A stretch of DNA of 64,000 bases, from the NCBI RefSeq assembly GCF_000429465.1, contig NZ_AUBX01000009.1, positions 62,001 through 126,000 of the forward strand, written 5' to 3'. The stretch's first letter is position 1; the number at the start of each line of letters is the position of its first letter. Positions 1 to 8,846 of the stretch are shown here, piece after piece. This DNA is from Algoriphagus vanfongensis DSM 17529 (GTDB taxonomy: Bacteria > Bacteroidota > Bacteroidia > Cytophagales > Cyclobacteriaceae). The notes beneath the pieces were generated by a model. It ran no database searches, had not been told where the DNA came from, and was given only the letters and a program-made list of their open reading frames with translations. The position numbers and the translations under genes are program-made.

Positions 1-376
1 CCGTGACCAACTTGACCTGTGGACCGATCATTACGTCATCGGCGATGGTGATCCCGCCGAGATCGAGAAAAGAGCATCCATGGTTGATAAAGACGTTCTT
101 TCCGATGCTGGTAAAGATTCCCAAATTGGTGGTGAAAGGAGGGAAAAGTGTCGTCGACGGGTCGATTTCTTGAGAGGTAATCTCACCCAAAATTTTCCTT
201 GCCTCGTCCACATTTCCGGAGGAATTCAGTTTGGCCACGAGCTCCAAAGTCTGGATCACTCTTGGCATCAAGAGTGCGAGTGACGGATCGTCTTTGGGTA
301 CTAAAGTGCCAGAAGCCAGTTTGATTCGGGCTGCCTCGACTTCATTTTTATAATTCTGCTTTGGTTGATCTCCCAT
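1..376 (-). CDS. Sugar O-acetyltransferase, LacA/Maa-like (3' part outside window)
   Basis: The minus-strand reading starts at an ATG (376-374) and runs off the left edge, giving about 125 residues. The fragment contains INHGCSFLDLGG followed by ITIADDVMIGPQVKL, the left-handed beta-helix hexapeptide pattern of maltose/galactoside O-acetyltransferases. These are cytoplasmic trimers that use acetyl-CoA to acetylate sugars. An N-terminal helical segment with LFPPFTTNLG precedes the hexapeptide repeats, as in LacA-type enzymes. The acetyl-acceptor sugar cannot be predicted. The family call is solid, but the C-terminal half is not visible. Confidence 0.8.
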   Translation of the reverse strand, partial: MGDQPKQNYKNEVEAARIKLASGTLVPKDDPSLALLMPRVIQTLELVAKLNSSGNVDEARKILGEITSQEIDPSTTLFPPFTTNLGIFTSIGKNVFINHGCSFLDLGGITIADDVMIGPQVKLVT

Positions 377-502
377 TGTTTTTCTCAATTGATCACCTTA
401 CAAAATTATTTCCTATCTGTGCGGTTTACTAATGAAAATCAAATGGGGAATTATAAAAATCAAACACTAGGCTGTTTTACAAAATAATAGGAAGTTCTTG
501 GC

Positions 503-1381
503 TTAGTTTGTTTCCACCCGAAGTGATTTCGGGTTGGTGCCAGTGTGCTTCTTAAAAAAGTTATTGAAATAGGAGGGGTATTCAAAGCCAAGTGCAAAGG
601 CGATTTCTGAAATATTCCAATCGGTATGTTGCAGCATGGCTTTGGCTTCGGAGAGAATCCTTTCAGCAATGTGGGCAGAGGTAGGCTTGCCTGTGATTTC
701 TTTGATTGCCCGGTTGAGGGAGTTGACATGTACCGATAGTGCGCTGGCGTAATCCTGCGCAGTTTTCAGTTGTAGAGGTGACGTGGGAGTCTCTATAGGG
801 AATTGTCGCTCGAGAAGTTCCATAAAAACAGTAGTCAATCTAGAAGCGCCACTTTTGTGGTGTACAAAATTCTCTGAGGGCTTCATTTTCAGCGCTTCAT
901 GGAAAATCAGGTGGATGTAATTGCGGATCAAATCATCCTTAAAAGCATAATCCGAATTTTGCTCAGCTATCATTTTCTCAAAAATATCATTCAACAGAAG
1001 CCGCTGTTGTTCGCTGATTTGTAGGATAGGTGTGCCGTCTAAGCGAAACAAAGGAGACTTTAGCAGACTTTCTGTCCTTTCCCCCTGGTGAAAGAAATCC
1101 TCTGAAAATAGGCATGTGTAGCCTTGGTATTCTGTTGAGATAGTTTCCCAGGAATAGGGAATATGAGGATTTCCAAAGAAAAGGATTGTGCCTTCCTGTG
1201 CGTAGCTTTTGTCCGAATAGTTAATGATACTCTTACCAGTCGTCAGGCATATTTTGTAGAAATCCTTGCGACTGTAAACCCTAGTTTCGGCTCCATCACT
1301 TTCTATCTGAAAGGCATTAAATCCTTTTAGTTTAAGCTTGCTGTTGAAAGGGGAGAGGCTGCGTTGGATTTTTTGATTCAT
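503..1381 (-). CDS. AraC-family transcriptional regulator
   Basis: The 292-aa protein has an N-terminal cupin-like sensing region and a C-terminal AraC DNA-binding domain (about residues 185-290) with two helix-turn-helix motifs. The second HTH includes WNISEIAFALGF followed by YFNNFFKKHTGTNP. A 299-aa form from an upstream TTG is possible; I chose ATG 1381-1379. A TAACTTTG box (complement 1385-1392) sits three bases before this ATG, so transcription may be leaderless. It resembles the regulator at 15368-16276 and the remnant at 8438-8797, down to the LLERQFPI motif before the HTH domain. It lies downstream of the molybdenum hydroxylase operons on the same strand and is a candidate activator for them. 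Confidence 0.88.
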   Translation of the reverse strand: MNQKIQRSLSPFNSKLKLKGFNAFQIESDGAETRVYSRKDFYKICLTTGKSIINYSDKSYAQEGTILFFGNPHIPYSWETISTEYQGYTCLFSEDFFHQGERTESLLKSPLFRLDGTPILQISEQQRLLLNDIFEKMIAEQNSDYAFKDDLIRNYIHLIFHEALKMKPSENFVHHKSGASRLTTVFMELLERQFPIETPTSPLQLKTAQDYASALSVHVNSLNRAIKEITGKPTSAHIAERILSEAKAMLQHTDWNISEIAFALGFEYPSYFNNFFKKHTGTNPKSLRVETN

Positions 1382-1384
1382 GGT

Positions 1385-1392
1385 CAAAGTTA
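1385..1392 (-). promoter_or_regulatory. Candidate -7 box of the AraC gene (leaderless type)
   Basis: On the minus strand this reads TAACTTTG, an exact match to the Bacteroidota -7 consensus TAnnTTTG, and is followed by ACC and the ATG. No convincing TTTG element is found at 18-21 nt upstream, so this is only a candidate. Confidence 0.35.
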
Positions 1393-1446
1393 AGAAAATC
1401 AATCCTGGTATTCTAGGGTGATTTACTTCGAAATACTGATTTCTCT

Positions 1447-2202
1447 TTAGATTTTTATTCCAAAGCCATGTAAAAGTACCAATCGTATACCGACATAGAT
1501 GACTAGGATAGCTGTCAAGCCTCCAATAAATCGAAGGTTAAATTTTTTATTGGACAGGTAAGAGCCAATTCCTCCTCCGATCAGTACAGCAATGACCAAC
1601 TTCCAGAGCAAACTCAGATCTACTTCCAACGTATCCGCTACTGCCAATCCTGCCAGCCCGGCTAGGGAATTGACCAAAATGAAAACCGAAGCGAGGGAAG
1701 CGACTGTTCGGGGATTGGACCAGTTGAGCAGATTTAGGACAGGAGAAAGAAAGATTCCTCCGCCTATTCCCGAAACCCCGGCAAGCAGACCGATTCCACC
1801 TCCCAAGGCTAGTTTTTTTGAAAGTTGAAATTCTCTGGAAATCAGATGAGCTTGGACATATCTTAGAATCATAAAAGCTCCTGACAGAATCAGCGATCCT
1901 CCCAAAATCAGAAAGAAAGTTGACTGGGATAGTTTGAGTTGAGCTCCTAGATAAGAAAGCGGAATACTACTGACCAAAAATGGCCAAAACAGCTTGAGGT
2001 TAAAGACTTTGTTTTTGACAAAAACGAAAGTACCAATGCTCACTACAAATAAATTCAGGACGAGAGCGGTGGTTCTTATCTCATAAAAACTGCCAATGAA
2101 AAGGCTCAAAATTGCTAAGTAACTCGATCCTCCACCAAATCCGACGGAACTGTAAAACAAGGCGATGATAAAAAATACGAGGGGAAGATACTCTATGGGC
2201 AT
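1447..2202 (-). CDS. TauE/SafE family membrane transporter
   Basis: The 251-aa protein is very hydrophobic, with about eight predicted membrane segments and the GFGGGSSYLAIL motif near residue 22, repeated in variant form as GVSGIGGGIFLSPVL in the second half. This two-repeat layout is typical of the TauE/SafE (DUF81) family, inner-membrane exporters or importers of small organic sulfur compounds, sulfite or organic acids. The substrate cannot be told from sequence. It lies between the AraC gene and the molybdenum hydroxylase operon on the same strand, with a terminator-like hairpin separating it from the latter, so it is probably its own unit. Confidence 0.85.
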   Translation of the reverse strand: MPIEYLPLVFFIIALFYSSVGFGGGSSYLAILSLFIGSFYEIRTTALVLNLFVVSIGTFVFVKNKVFNLKLFWPFLVSSIPLSYLGAQLKLSQSTFFLILGGSLILSGAFMILRYVQAHLISREFQLSKKLALGGGIGLLAGVSGIGGGIFLSPVLNLLNWSNPRTVASLASVFILVNSLAGLAGLAVADTLEVDLSLLWKLVIAVLIGGGIGSYLSNKKFNLRFIGGLTAILVIYVGIRLVLLHGFGIKI

Positions 2203-2238
2203 TTGGCGGGACTAATTGAGAAAGAGTGAAAATAAAAA

Positions 2239-2271
2239 GCCAACCCAAGTTAAGAAAGGATTTGGGTTGGC
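2239..2271 (-). terminator. Rho-independent terminator of the molybdenum hydroxylase operon
   Basis: Perfect 10-bp arms GCCAACCCAA (2239-2248) and TTGGGTTGGC (2262-2271) enclose a 13-nt loop. In the minus-strand direction the stem is followed by TTTTTATTTT, and it lies 22 nt past the stop of the gene at 2293. Confidence 0.8.
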
Positions 2272-2292
2272 CTGAAAGAAATAGAGTCTGTT

Positions 2293-4557
2293 TTACATTC
2301 TTAAATTCTGCATTTCCAATTGCGGCGCAAATGGTTGTTCATAATAGCGCTTGCCAGTTGCCTTGTAAAGTGAATTGGCGACTGCTGCAAAAACAGGAGG
2401 GAAGAGTGGTTCTCCCAATCCAGTTGGATCTTCGTTGTTTTCCACAAAATGCACCTCGATTTTCTTGGGAGCTTCTTTGTGCCGGATCATGCGATACTTA
2501 TCGAAGTTTGTCTTGGTAGGCGCACCATTTTCAAAAGCCATTTCTCCAAAGAATGCATTGCCGATTCCATCCACAATAGCTCCTTCACCCATGTTGGCTG
2601 CTGCATCTGGATTAACTACCACACCACAATCCACGGCGGCATAGACGCTTTCTACGTAGGGTTGATTGTCCTTGATCACGGTATCCACTACTTCTGCTAC
2701 ATAAGAATTGTGACAGAAATAGGCAGAAACTCCTCTGCTTACATTGGCTTTTGGAGTATTCCAATTAGATTTTTCTCTAACCAGTTCCAAAACCCCCGCA
2801 TAGCGACTAGGAACATAATCATTGTTTTCTCCCACTGGGTTTGTCTCAGCTCTCTTCAATAACTCAAGTCTGAATTCAATCGGGTCTTTGCCGATTTCTT
2901 CTGCCAATTCATCCAAGAAACTCTGCTCCGCTCCGGCGATAAAGTTGGATCGAGGTGCTCGGAAAGCCCCAATGGTGATATTGGATGGCAGATCCCAACC
3001 TTCAGCCAAGTAATTGTCAATCGCTCCAGCCGGAAAACGGTTGGCATGAATAGGGGACTCAGGGATACCTCCGGCCTTAACATGCAGTGCTAGCAAGTTA
3101 TTGTTTTCATCCAGTGCAGCTCTGTAAGTGGCCGAATAGGTCGGTCGGTAGACTCCCGCGGCCATATCATCTTCCCTCGTGTAGACGAGTGAAACAGGGG
3201 CTTGAATTTTTTGGGAAATAATGGCGGCTTCGACCAAGTGATGGCTATATGCTCTACGACCAAATCCACCGCCCATTCTGGCTAGATTGATTTGTATATT
3301 TTCTTTGGGAATTCCGATTGCTTGTGAGATGGTGCCACTGATGAAGTCAGGTGCCTGAGTAGGGCCGTAGATTTCTGCTTTATCGCCTTTTACATCGGCA
3401 AAGCAATTCATGGGCTCCATTGTATTGTGTGCCAAAAATGGAGCCGTGTAGGTTCTCTCCAATACTTTATGGGCTTTTTTGAAAGCTCCTTCTGGATCAC
3501 CGTCTTTTCGGAGCACATTTCCAGGCTTCTGGATATATTCGGCCATTTTAGTTTTATGGCTACTTGTATTTTCTAAGCCTCCCGGAATTGTGACGTTGTT
3601 AGCCTGGCCACCGCGACCTGCCATTGGAAAGGTGGTGTCTGGTGCTTTTTCCCACTCTGCTTTCAGACTTTTTTTGGCTTGCATAACTTCCCAAGTAGAG
3701 TTGCCTACGATGGCGATTTTATCGGGGAAAGTAGTGGTGTCAAAAAAGTTTCGGGCGTAGTCTTCTTTGAACACATTTATTTCAAAAGCGTCCAATATCC
3801 CCGGCATTCCAGAAATTGAGCTTTTATCAAAGGATTTTAATCTCATCCCAAATGCAGGAGGCTGAACGATAGCTGCATATTTCATGCCTTCGACTTTCTT
3901 GTCCAAGGCATACATAGGCTGTCCAGTGACGATCTTTTGACCATCCACATTTTTCTTGGAATTACCGATGATTTTGAAATCCTTAATTTCTTTCAAAGTC
4001 ACTTCTTCAGGTACTTCCAAAGTCGCCGCTAGGGAAGCCATCTCTCCATATCCTGCTTTTTTGCCACTTCCTGCATGACTGAGCTGTCCATTGGAAGCGG
4101 TAATTTCTGAGGCTGGTACATTCCAGGTTTGGGCAGATGCGGCTACCAGCATGGCTTTGGCAGTAGCTCCGGCAGTTCTCAAAGGCTTCCAGCCTTGACG
4201 GATTCCTTGGCTACCTCCGGTAAACTGTCGGTCAAATCGCTCTGGGTAAAAATCTGCCTGCTCGACGATCACGTTTTTCCAGTCCACATCGAGTTCCTCG
4301 GCCACCATCATTGGCATAGAGGTTTTGATATTGGAGCCAAATTCCGGGTTGGGTGAGAAAATAGTGATTCTTCCGTTGTCTCCGATTTTGATATAGCTAT
4401 TGAGTTCAAACCACTCTTTTGGCATGGCCAATAGCTCTTCTTCTGAGCTCGGTTTGCATCCGGCCAGCCAACTAAAGCTGAGTACCATTCCGCCACCTGC
4501 GAGAGCGGATACCTTCAAAAATGATCTCCGGTTGAGTTTTGTATTTACAGTTGTCAT
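2293..4557 (-). CDS. Xanthine dehydrogenase-family molybdopterin-binding subunit (IorB-like), copy 1
   Basis: The 754-aa protein is a molybdenum hydroxylase large subunit of the isoquinoline 1-oxidoreductase beta type, which hydroxylates aromatic heterocycles or oxidises aldehydes at a Mo-cytosine-dinucleotide centre. It begins with a Tat signal (NRRSFLK, residues 9-15) followed by a possible lipobox LAGC (Cys34), so it is probably exported folded and perhaps lipid-anchored. The Moco-binding motifs GGGFGRRAYSHH and GAFRAPRSNF are present, as is the late GLGEPLFPPVFAA with the conserved catalytic Glu. It starts 11 nt after the 2Fe-2S subunit gene, forming an operon. The true substrate is unknown. 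Confidence 0.9.
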   Translation of the reverse strand: MTTVNTKLNRRSFLKVSALAGGGMVLSFSWLAGCKPSSEEELLAMPKEWFELNSYIKIGDNGRITIFSPNPEFGSNIKTSMPMMVAEELDVDWKNVIVEQADFYPERFDRQFTGGSQGIRQGWKPLRTAGATAKAMLVAASAQTWNVPASEITASNGQLSHAGSGKKAGYGEMASLAATLEVPEEVTLKEIKDFKIIGNSKKNVDGQKIVTGQPMYALDKKVEGMKYAAIVQPPAFGMRLKSFDKSSISGMPGILDAFEINVFKEDYARNFFDTTTFPDKIAIVGNSTWEVMQAKKSLKAEWEKAPDTTFPMAGRGGQANNVTIPGGLENTSSHKTKMAEYIQKPGNVLRKDGDPEGAFKKAHKVLERTYTAPFLAHNTMEPMNCFADVKGDKAEIYGPTQAPDFISGTISQAIGIPKENIQINLARMGGGFGRRAYSHHLVEAAIISQKIQAPVSLVYTREDDMAAGVYRPTYSATYRAALDENNNLLALHVKAGGIPESPIHANRFPAGAIDNYLAEGWDLPSNITIGAFRAPRSNFIAGAEQSFLDELAEEIGKDPIEFRLELLKRAETNPVGENNDYVPSRYAGVLELVREKSNWNTPKANVSRGVSAYFCHNSYVAEVVDTVIKDNQPYVESVYAAVDCGVVVNPDAAANMGEGAIVDGIGNAFFGEMAFENGAPTKTNFDKYRMIRHKEAPKKIEVHFVENNEDPTGLGEPLFPPVFAAVANSLYKATGKRYYEQPFAPQLEMQNLRM

Positions 4558-4567
4558 GGTTTCTGGT

Positions 4568-5026
4568 TTATTGGTTTTGGGATGCGGTTTTTACTGCAGC
4601 TTTGATTCGTGTGTAAGTCCCACATCGACAGATATTGCCATTCATGGCATTTTCTATTTCTTCGTCACTTGGGCTTGGATTGCTTTTCAAAAGTGCTGCC
4701 GCAGTCATCATCTGCCCGGCCTGACAATAGCCGCACTGGGGCACATCATGCTCGATCCAAGCTTTTTGTACAGGGTGATCTCCTTTTTCAGAAAGCCCTT
4801 CGATAGTGGTGATTTGTGCATCTGTGACTGCCGAAACAGGAAGCTGACAGGATCGAACAGCATTGCCGTCCAGATGGATGGTACAGGCACCGCATTGGGC
4901 GATACCGCAACCGAATTTGGTCCCTACCATGTCCAGATGATCTCTCAATACCCATAGCATAGGTGTATTGGGGTCCACATCTACCTGCAGGTTTTTTCCA
5001 TTGATGTTGAGGTTGTATGTAGCCAT
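4568..5026 (-). CDS. (2Fe-2S)-binding subunit of molybdenum hydroxylase (IorA-like)
   Basis: The 152-aa protein is the small iron-sulfur subunit of the xanthine oxidase family and passes electrons from the Mo subunit. Both 2Fe-2S clusters are fully represented. The plant-ferredoxin-like cluster uses Cys40, Cys45, Cys48 and Cys60. The helical-domain cluster uses Cys98, Cys101, Cys133 and Cys135 ([10 protein letters not shown] and ICRCG). It has no signal peptide, so it would have to be co-exported with its Tat-signalled partner. It is the only such small subunit in the window and may serve both large subunits. Its promoter carries the shared 16-nt motif. Confidence 0.93.
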   Translation of the reverse strand: MATYNLNINGKNLQVDVDPNTPMLWVLRDHLDMVGTKFGCGIAQCGACTIHLDGNAVRSCQLPVSAVTDAQITTIEGLSEKGDHPVQKAWIEHDVPQCGYCQAGQMMTAAALLKSNPSPSDEEIENAMNGNICRCGTYTRIKAAVKTASQNQ

Positions 5027-5044
5027 AGTGTTTTTCAGTTTGTT

Positions 5045-5087
5045 TAAAGTTACGGAGTATTGGGTGGGACTTTCTTACGAAATTCAA
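5045..5087 (-). promoter_or_regulatory. Shared operator-promoter, site 2 (before the IorA-IorB1 operon)
   Basis: On the minus strand TTGAATTTCGTAAGAA (complement 5072-5087) is followed after exactly 19 nt by TAACTTTA (complement 5045-5052), a near match to the -7 box TAnnTTTG. The same 16-mer with the same spacing occurs before the second molybdenum hydroxylase gene. Confidence 0.6.
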
Positions 5088-5123
5088 ACCGAAAGCCCTA
5101 GAAATCAAATCAAAAGCACTCTA

Positions 5124-7364
5124 TTACCCTGAATTGAGGTGTTTTTCGAATGGTTGCTCATAAATTCTTTGTCCAGTGGCCTGGTAAAGGGCATTTGCCA
5201 AAGCAGCGAAAACAGGAGGGTAGGCAGGCTCTCCCAACCCTGAGGGATCTAGATTGTTTTCTACGAAATGCGTTTCGATGAGCTTGGGTGCTTCTTTCAT
5301 CCGGATCATTCGATAGGTGTCGAAGTTTTTCTTTTGAGGTTCACCATTTTCGAAGGTTTGCTCTCCATACATGGCTGTTCCGATTCCGTCAACCACAGCT
5401 CCTTCACAAAGATTTTTGGCGGCATCTGGATTGATGACCAAACCGCAATCAATGGCATTTATGACTTTATGAATGACAGGATTGCCGTTTTCCATTTTCA
5501 AATCCAAAATCTGAGCTGCATAACTATTATGGCAGAAATAGGCAGAAAAGCCTCTCGATATACCAGCTTGCTCGCTTCCCCAATTGGATTTGCTTTTGGC
5601 AAGATTCAAAACACCAGCAAACCTTTCAGGATCATAATCATTGGATTCCCCGACAGGATTTTCCTTCGCTTTTTTCAAAAGCTCCAAACGAAAATCAATC
5701 GGGTCTTTACCAGCAGCCTCTGCTACTTCATCTAGAAATGACTGCTCCACGCTTGCCATAAAATTGGACCTGGGAGCTCGAAAAGATCCCGTAGTCACAT
5801 TGGAGGGAACTTCCCATCCTTCGGCCAGATAGTTTTTGACAGCCCCCGCAGGAAATCGGTTGGCATAGAGCGGGTTTTCAGGCAATCCTCCTGCATTGAC
5901 ATGAAAAGCGATGAGGTTTTTGTCTGAGTCCAAAGCCGCGCGGTACGTTGCCTGATATCTGGACCGGTAGATTCCGGCAGTCATGTCATCCTCTCTTGTG
6001 TAGACCAATTTGATAGGATGCTTTGTTTTTTGGGATATTACCGCCGCTTCGATCAACCAGTGGGCATAGGACCTCCTTCCGTATCCACCTCCCAGTCGGG
6101 TCATTTCTATATTGATATTTTCGACGGGGATTCCTAATCGAGCCGAAAGTGCCTGCTCGGTCAATTCCGGCTTCTGGAGAGGTCCCGCACAATTCACCTC
6201 ATCGCCCTGGACATCAGCAAAAAAGTTCATCGGCTCCATGCAATTGTGAACCAGAAATGGAGCTGTATAGCTGCGTTCGATGACTTGACTTGCCTGTGCA
6301 AAAGCCTGCTCTGGATTGCCGTCTCTTCGAATAAGAGTAGGCGATTGCATTGCCTGATTTATTAGCTTTTCTTGACTAGAGGTGCTTTCGAGACCTGAGG
6401 GAACTTCCCGTTTTCCAGGTCTACCAAACATATCCCTTATTTCGGTATAGGCCTCCATCAATTTCCATTCTGCCTTTACAGCTTTTTTTGCATTCAATAC
6501 CTCCCATGTGCTATCACCGACAATTGCGATCAGGTCGGTAAATTGCGTGGTGTCAAAAAAAGTACGGGTATAGTCATCCTGTAGGGATTTGATCTGAAAA
6601 ATATCCAAAATCCCGGGCATGGCTTTCGCTTCTTCTGCATCAAATGATTTGAGTTTTTGCCCAAAAGCTTGTGGATGGATAATCATCGCATACTTCATTC
6701 CCGGCTTTTTGTAGTCGATTCCAAATAGGGGCTTTCCCGTGATGATTTTTTGGATATCTACATTTCGATGAGACTTACCGATCAATTTGAATTCTGAAAT
6801 CTCTTTCAGTTGAACTTCTTCGGGAATGGGGAGGCTAGCTGCCAAAGATGCCATTTCTCCATAATGTGCCTTTTTTCCACTTCCATCATGAGTCAAAAAA
6901 CCAGCATTGGTTTTGATTTCGGAGGAGGGGACATTCCATGTTTGGGCCGCAGCATGAACTAATAAATGCCGGGCTGTGGCTCCGGCAGTTCTCAATGGAA
7001 TCCAACTTGTACGGATAGCTTGGCTACCTCCAATAAATTGTCGTGTGAAATTGTCCGTGTCCAAGGGTGCTTGCTGTACCACGACATTTTCCCAATCTGC
7101 ATCCAATTCCTCGGCAACCAACAAAGGCATGGAAGTTTTGACGTTTTGGCCTCCTTCCGGGTTGGGAGACATGATGGTGATCAAGCCATTTTCTCCGATC
7201 TGGATGAATCCATTGACTCTAAACCACTCTTTAGGATCTCCCAGAGTTTCAAGGTCTTTGGGCTTGCAGCCAGCAAGCCAGTTGAAACTCAATATCATGC
7301 CCCCTCCAGCCAAAGCTGAAACTTTCAAAAAGGATCTTCTATTCAGTTTTTGAATTCGGGTCAT
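5124..7364 (-). CDS. Xanthine dehydrogenase-family molybdopterin-binding subunit (IorB-like), copy 2
   Basis: The 746-aa protein is a paralogue of the gene at 2293-4557, alignable over its full length. It has the same Tat motif NRRSFLK (residues 8-14), the same possible lipobox (LAGC, Cys33), the Moco motifs LGGGYGRRSYAHW and GSFRAPRSNF, and the terminal GLGEPAYPPVFAA. It lacks its own 2Fe-2S partner and lies just upstream of the IorA-like gene on the same strand. The two large subunits may therefore compete for one small subunit, or this one may differ in electron acceptor. Its own copy of the shared operator-promoter shows it is separately transcribed. Confidence 0.9.
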   Translation of the reverse strand: MTRIQKLNRRSFLKVSALAGGGMILSFNWLAGCKPKDLETLGDPKEWFRVNGFIQIGENGLITIMSPNPEGGQNVKTSMPLLVAEELDADWENVVVQQAPLDTDNFTRQFIGGSQAIRTSWIPLRTAGATARHLLVHAAAQTWNVPSSEIKTNAGFLTHDGSGKKAHYGEMASLAASLPIPEEVQLKEISEFKLIGKSHRNVDIQKIITGKPLFGIDYKKPGMKYAMIIHPQAFGQKLKSFDAEEAKAMPGILDIFQIKSLQDDYTRTFFDTTQFTDLIAIVGDSTWEVLNAKKAVKAEWKLMEAYTEIRDMFGRPGKREVPSGLESTSSQEKLINQAMQSPTLIRRDGNPEQAFAQASQVIERSYTAPFLVHNCMEPMNFFADVQGDEVNCAGPLQKPELTEQALSARLGIPVENINIEMTRLGGGYGRRSYAHWLIEAAVISQKTKHPIKLVYTREDDMTAGIYRSRYQATYRAALDSDKNLIAFHVNAGGLPENPLYANRFPAGAVKNYLAEGWEVPSNVTTGSFRAPRSNFMASVEQSFLDEVAEAAGKDPIDFRLELLKKAKENPVGESNDYDPERFAGVLNLAKSKSNWGSEQAGISRGFSAYFCHNSYAAQILDLKMENGNPVIHKVINAIDCGLVINPDAAKNLCEGAVVDGIGTAMYGEQTFENGEPQKKNFDTYRMIRMKEAPKLIETHFVENNLDPSGLGEPAYPPVFAALANALYQATGQRIYEQPFEKHLNSG

Positions 7365-7396
7365 GATATTGTCAGTTTGTAAGTTATTGTATTATA

Positions 7397-7439
7397 ATAA
7401 GTTAGGTCTATTTATTGTTTTTCTTCTTACAAAATTCAA
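7397..7439 (-). promoter_or_regulatory. Shared operator-promoter, site 1 (before IorB copy 2)
   Basis: On the minus strand TTGAATTTTGTAAGAA (complement 7424-7439) is followed after 19 nt by TAACTTAT (complement 7397-7404). The 16-mer differs from site 2 at one position, while the intervening 19 nt are mostly unrelated, which argues for selection on the motif rather than recent duplication. Confidence 0.6.
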
Positions 7440-7460
7440 TTAGCTTTTCATTTTTGAAGA

Positions 7461-8378
7461 TTAGTCCAAATGTTTCCTTAGAAAACTCATCACTTTTGCT
7501 CTCACTTCTGGGACATCAAACTCCACCCCAAAATGTGGGGCACCTTTCACCACAATCAGCTCAGTTGGAACACCTTTTACCTGAAGCCAGGAATTCAAAA
7601 GCTGAGATTGCCGAGGAGAAACCAGATCATCTTTTTCGCCATGGATTATCAAAAAGGGAGGATCCTTTTCATCCACATAGCTGACTGGACTTGCTATTTT
7701 AGCCAGATCTGGTCTATCCAGGGGTGCTGCACCGATTAGTAAACCTTCTGGAGACTTGGCGTCAATCGCGCCTGGGAAAAGCGTCAAATCAGCCGGTCCA
7801 TAGAAATCTACTACTGCTTTGAATTTGAAATCTCGGTTGCTTTTCGGAAGGAAGAATTCATCCACTTGTTGGTTGTGCGAAAGTCCCAACATTGCGGCCA
7901 AATGTGCTCCTGCGGAAAAGCCCATCAATGCAAAACGATCGGTATCAAAGCCGTACATTGAGGCATTTTCATACAAATAGGAGATAGCAGCATTGCAGTC
8001 CAGCATCTGTGCCGGAAAGGTCGCCTGTGTGCTAAATCTGTAATCAATAGAAGCCAGTGCATAGCCTTGGTTCATGATTTCTGCAATCGTCTCCTTCATA
8101 TAGCCCATGTCGGCATATTTGTCATTTGATAGCCAACCTCCACCATGGACCCAGATTACCAAGGGAATCTTTTCTTTAGTATTTGGGGGAAGGTAGATAT
8201 CCAGCAAATGTTTTTTGAGCGTATCCTGCATATATGGGATGTTTCCGTGAAGTTTGGTTCCTTCGGGGAAAAGCTTCATCACGGGATTGGATTGGGAAAA
8301 AGTTTCCCCCAGAAAACAGCAAAAGAAAAGGGTAAACAGGTAGGATTTGAAGTCAGGAGTACAGGGAGCTATTTTCAT
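7461..8378 (-). CDS. Secreted alpha/beta hydrolase (esterase/lipase type)
   Basis: The 305-aa protein has a signal peptide (hydrophobic stretch about residues 11-25 ending FSQS). It has the alpha/beta hydrolase hallmarks: oxyanion motif VHGGGW, nucleophile elbow GFSAGAHLA, the acid in HGEKDDLVSP and the late histidine in APHFGVEF. This matches the BD-FAE/carboxylesterase-like group, which cleaves ester bonds of small or acylated substrates outside the inner membrane. It carries a copy of the shared operator-promoter found before the molybdenum hydroxylases, so it probably belongs to the same regulon. The substrate is unknown. Confidence 0.88.
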   Translation of the reverse strand: MKIAPCTPDFKSYLFTLFFCCFLGETFSQSNPVMKLFPEGTKLHGNIPYMQDTLKKHLLDIYLPPNTKEKIPLVIWVHGGGWLSNDKYADMGYMKETIAEIMNQGYALASIDYRFSTQATFPAQMLDCNAAISYLYENASMYGFDTDRFALMGFSAGAHLAAMLGLSHNQQVDEFFLPKSNRDFKFKAVVDFYGPADLTLFPGAIDAKSPEGLLIGAAPLDRPDLAKIASPVSYVDEKDPPFLIIHGEKDDLVSPRQSQLLNSWLQVKGVPTELIVVKGAPHFGVEFDVPEVRAKVMSFLRKHLD

Positions 8379-8385
8379 ATTTTGG

Positions 8386-8428
8386 GAAAAGTAATTGAAA
8401 GATTGTCTTCATAATTTACAGAATTTAA
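8386..8428 (-). promoter_or_regulatory. Shared operator-promoter, site 4 (before alpha/beta hydrolase)
   Basis: On the minus strand TTAAATTCTGTAAATT (complement 8413-8428) is followed after 19 nt by TACTTTTC (complement 8386-8393). It is the most divergent of the four copies but keeps the GTAA core and the spacing. Confidence 0.45.
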
Positions 8429-8437
8429 TCATTTTCA

Positions 8438-8845
8438 TCATTCTCCTGCACTGTTTCGGTAACGGGACGGATTGGTGTTTTCCAGCTTTTTAAAGAAATT
8501 ATTAAAATGCGTCACCTCGCTGAAACCTAAGCAAAAAGCAATTTCGGAAACATTCCATTGGCTTTCGATCAATAGTCTCTTAGCTTCTGAAATAAGCTTT
8601 TCCTGGATGATTTTTGTGGTTGACTTCTGATGAACGGATTTCAAAACTCTATTGAGATGGTTCACGTGCAGATTCAATCTGTTTGCGAAATCAGAGGGTG
8701 TTTTGATTTCTACACTTTCGCTTAAATCCGATATTGGAAATTGGCTTTCCAATAATTGAAAGAAGCCTTTGTTTATTCTGTTTTCTGCTAAGCTCAATTC
8801 CTTTACTTGTTTGTTTACATAGAAATGGTCAAAATCCGCAGCTGG
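8438..8845 (-). pseudogene. Truncated AraC-family regulator (C-terminal DNA-binding domain only)
   Basis: The open frame ending at 8438 encodes only the C-terminal part of an AraC regulator: LLESQFPI, then two HTH motifs including WNVSEIAFCLGF and HFNNFFKKLENTNP. It aligns with about the last 120 residues of the intact regulators at 503-1381 and 15368-16276. The sensing domain is absent. The longest reading needs a TTG start (8797), and homology can be followed to about 8835, where the stop codon of the SnoaL-like gene (8847) begins. There is no in-frame ATG at a sensible position. The simplest reading is a remnant left by a deletion, though a stand-alone HTH protein of about 119 aa cannot be excluded. 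Confidence 0.65.
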
Positions 8846-8846
8846 A

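Noticed and set aside
80-283. Open frame on the plus strand opposite the acetyltransferase
   Set aside because: It is antisense to a clear hexapeptide-repeat protein and shows no family features.
2293-7364. The two molybdenum hydroxylase genes as a very recent duplication or assembly artefact
   Set aside because: Their protein sequences differ throughout, and upstream regions share only the operator and -7 box, so they are genuine, old paralogues.
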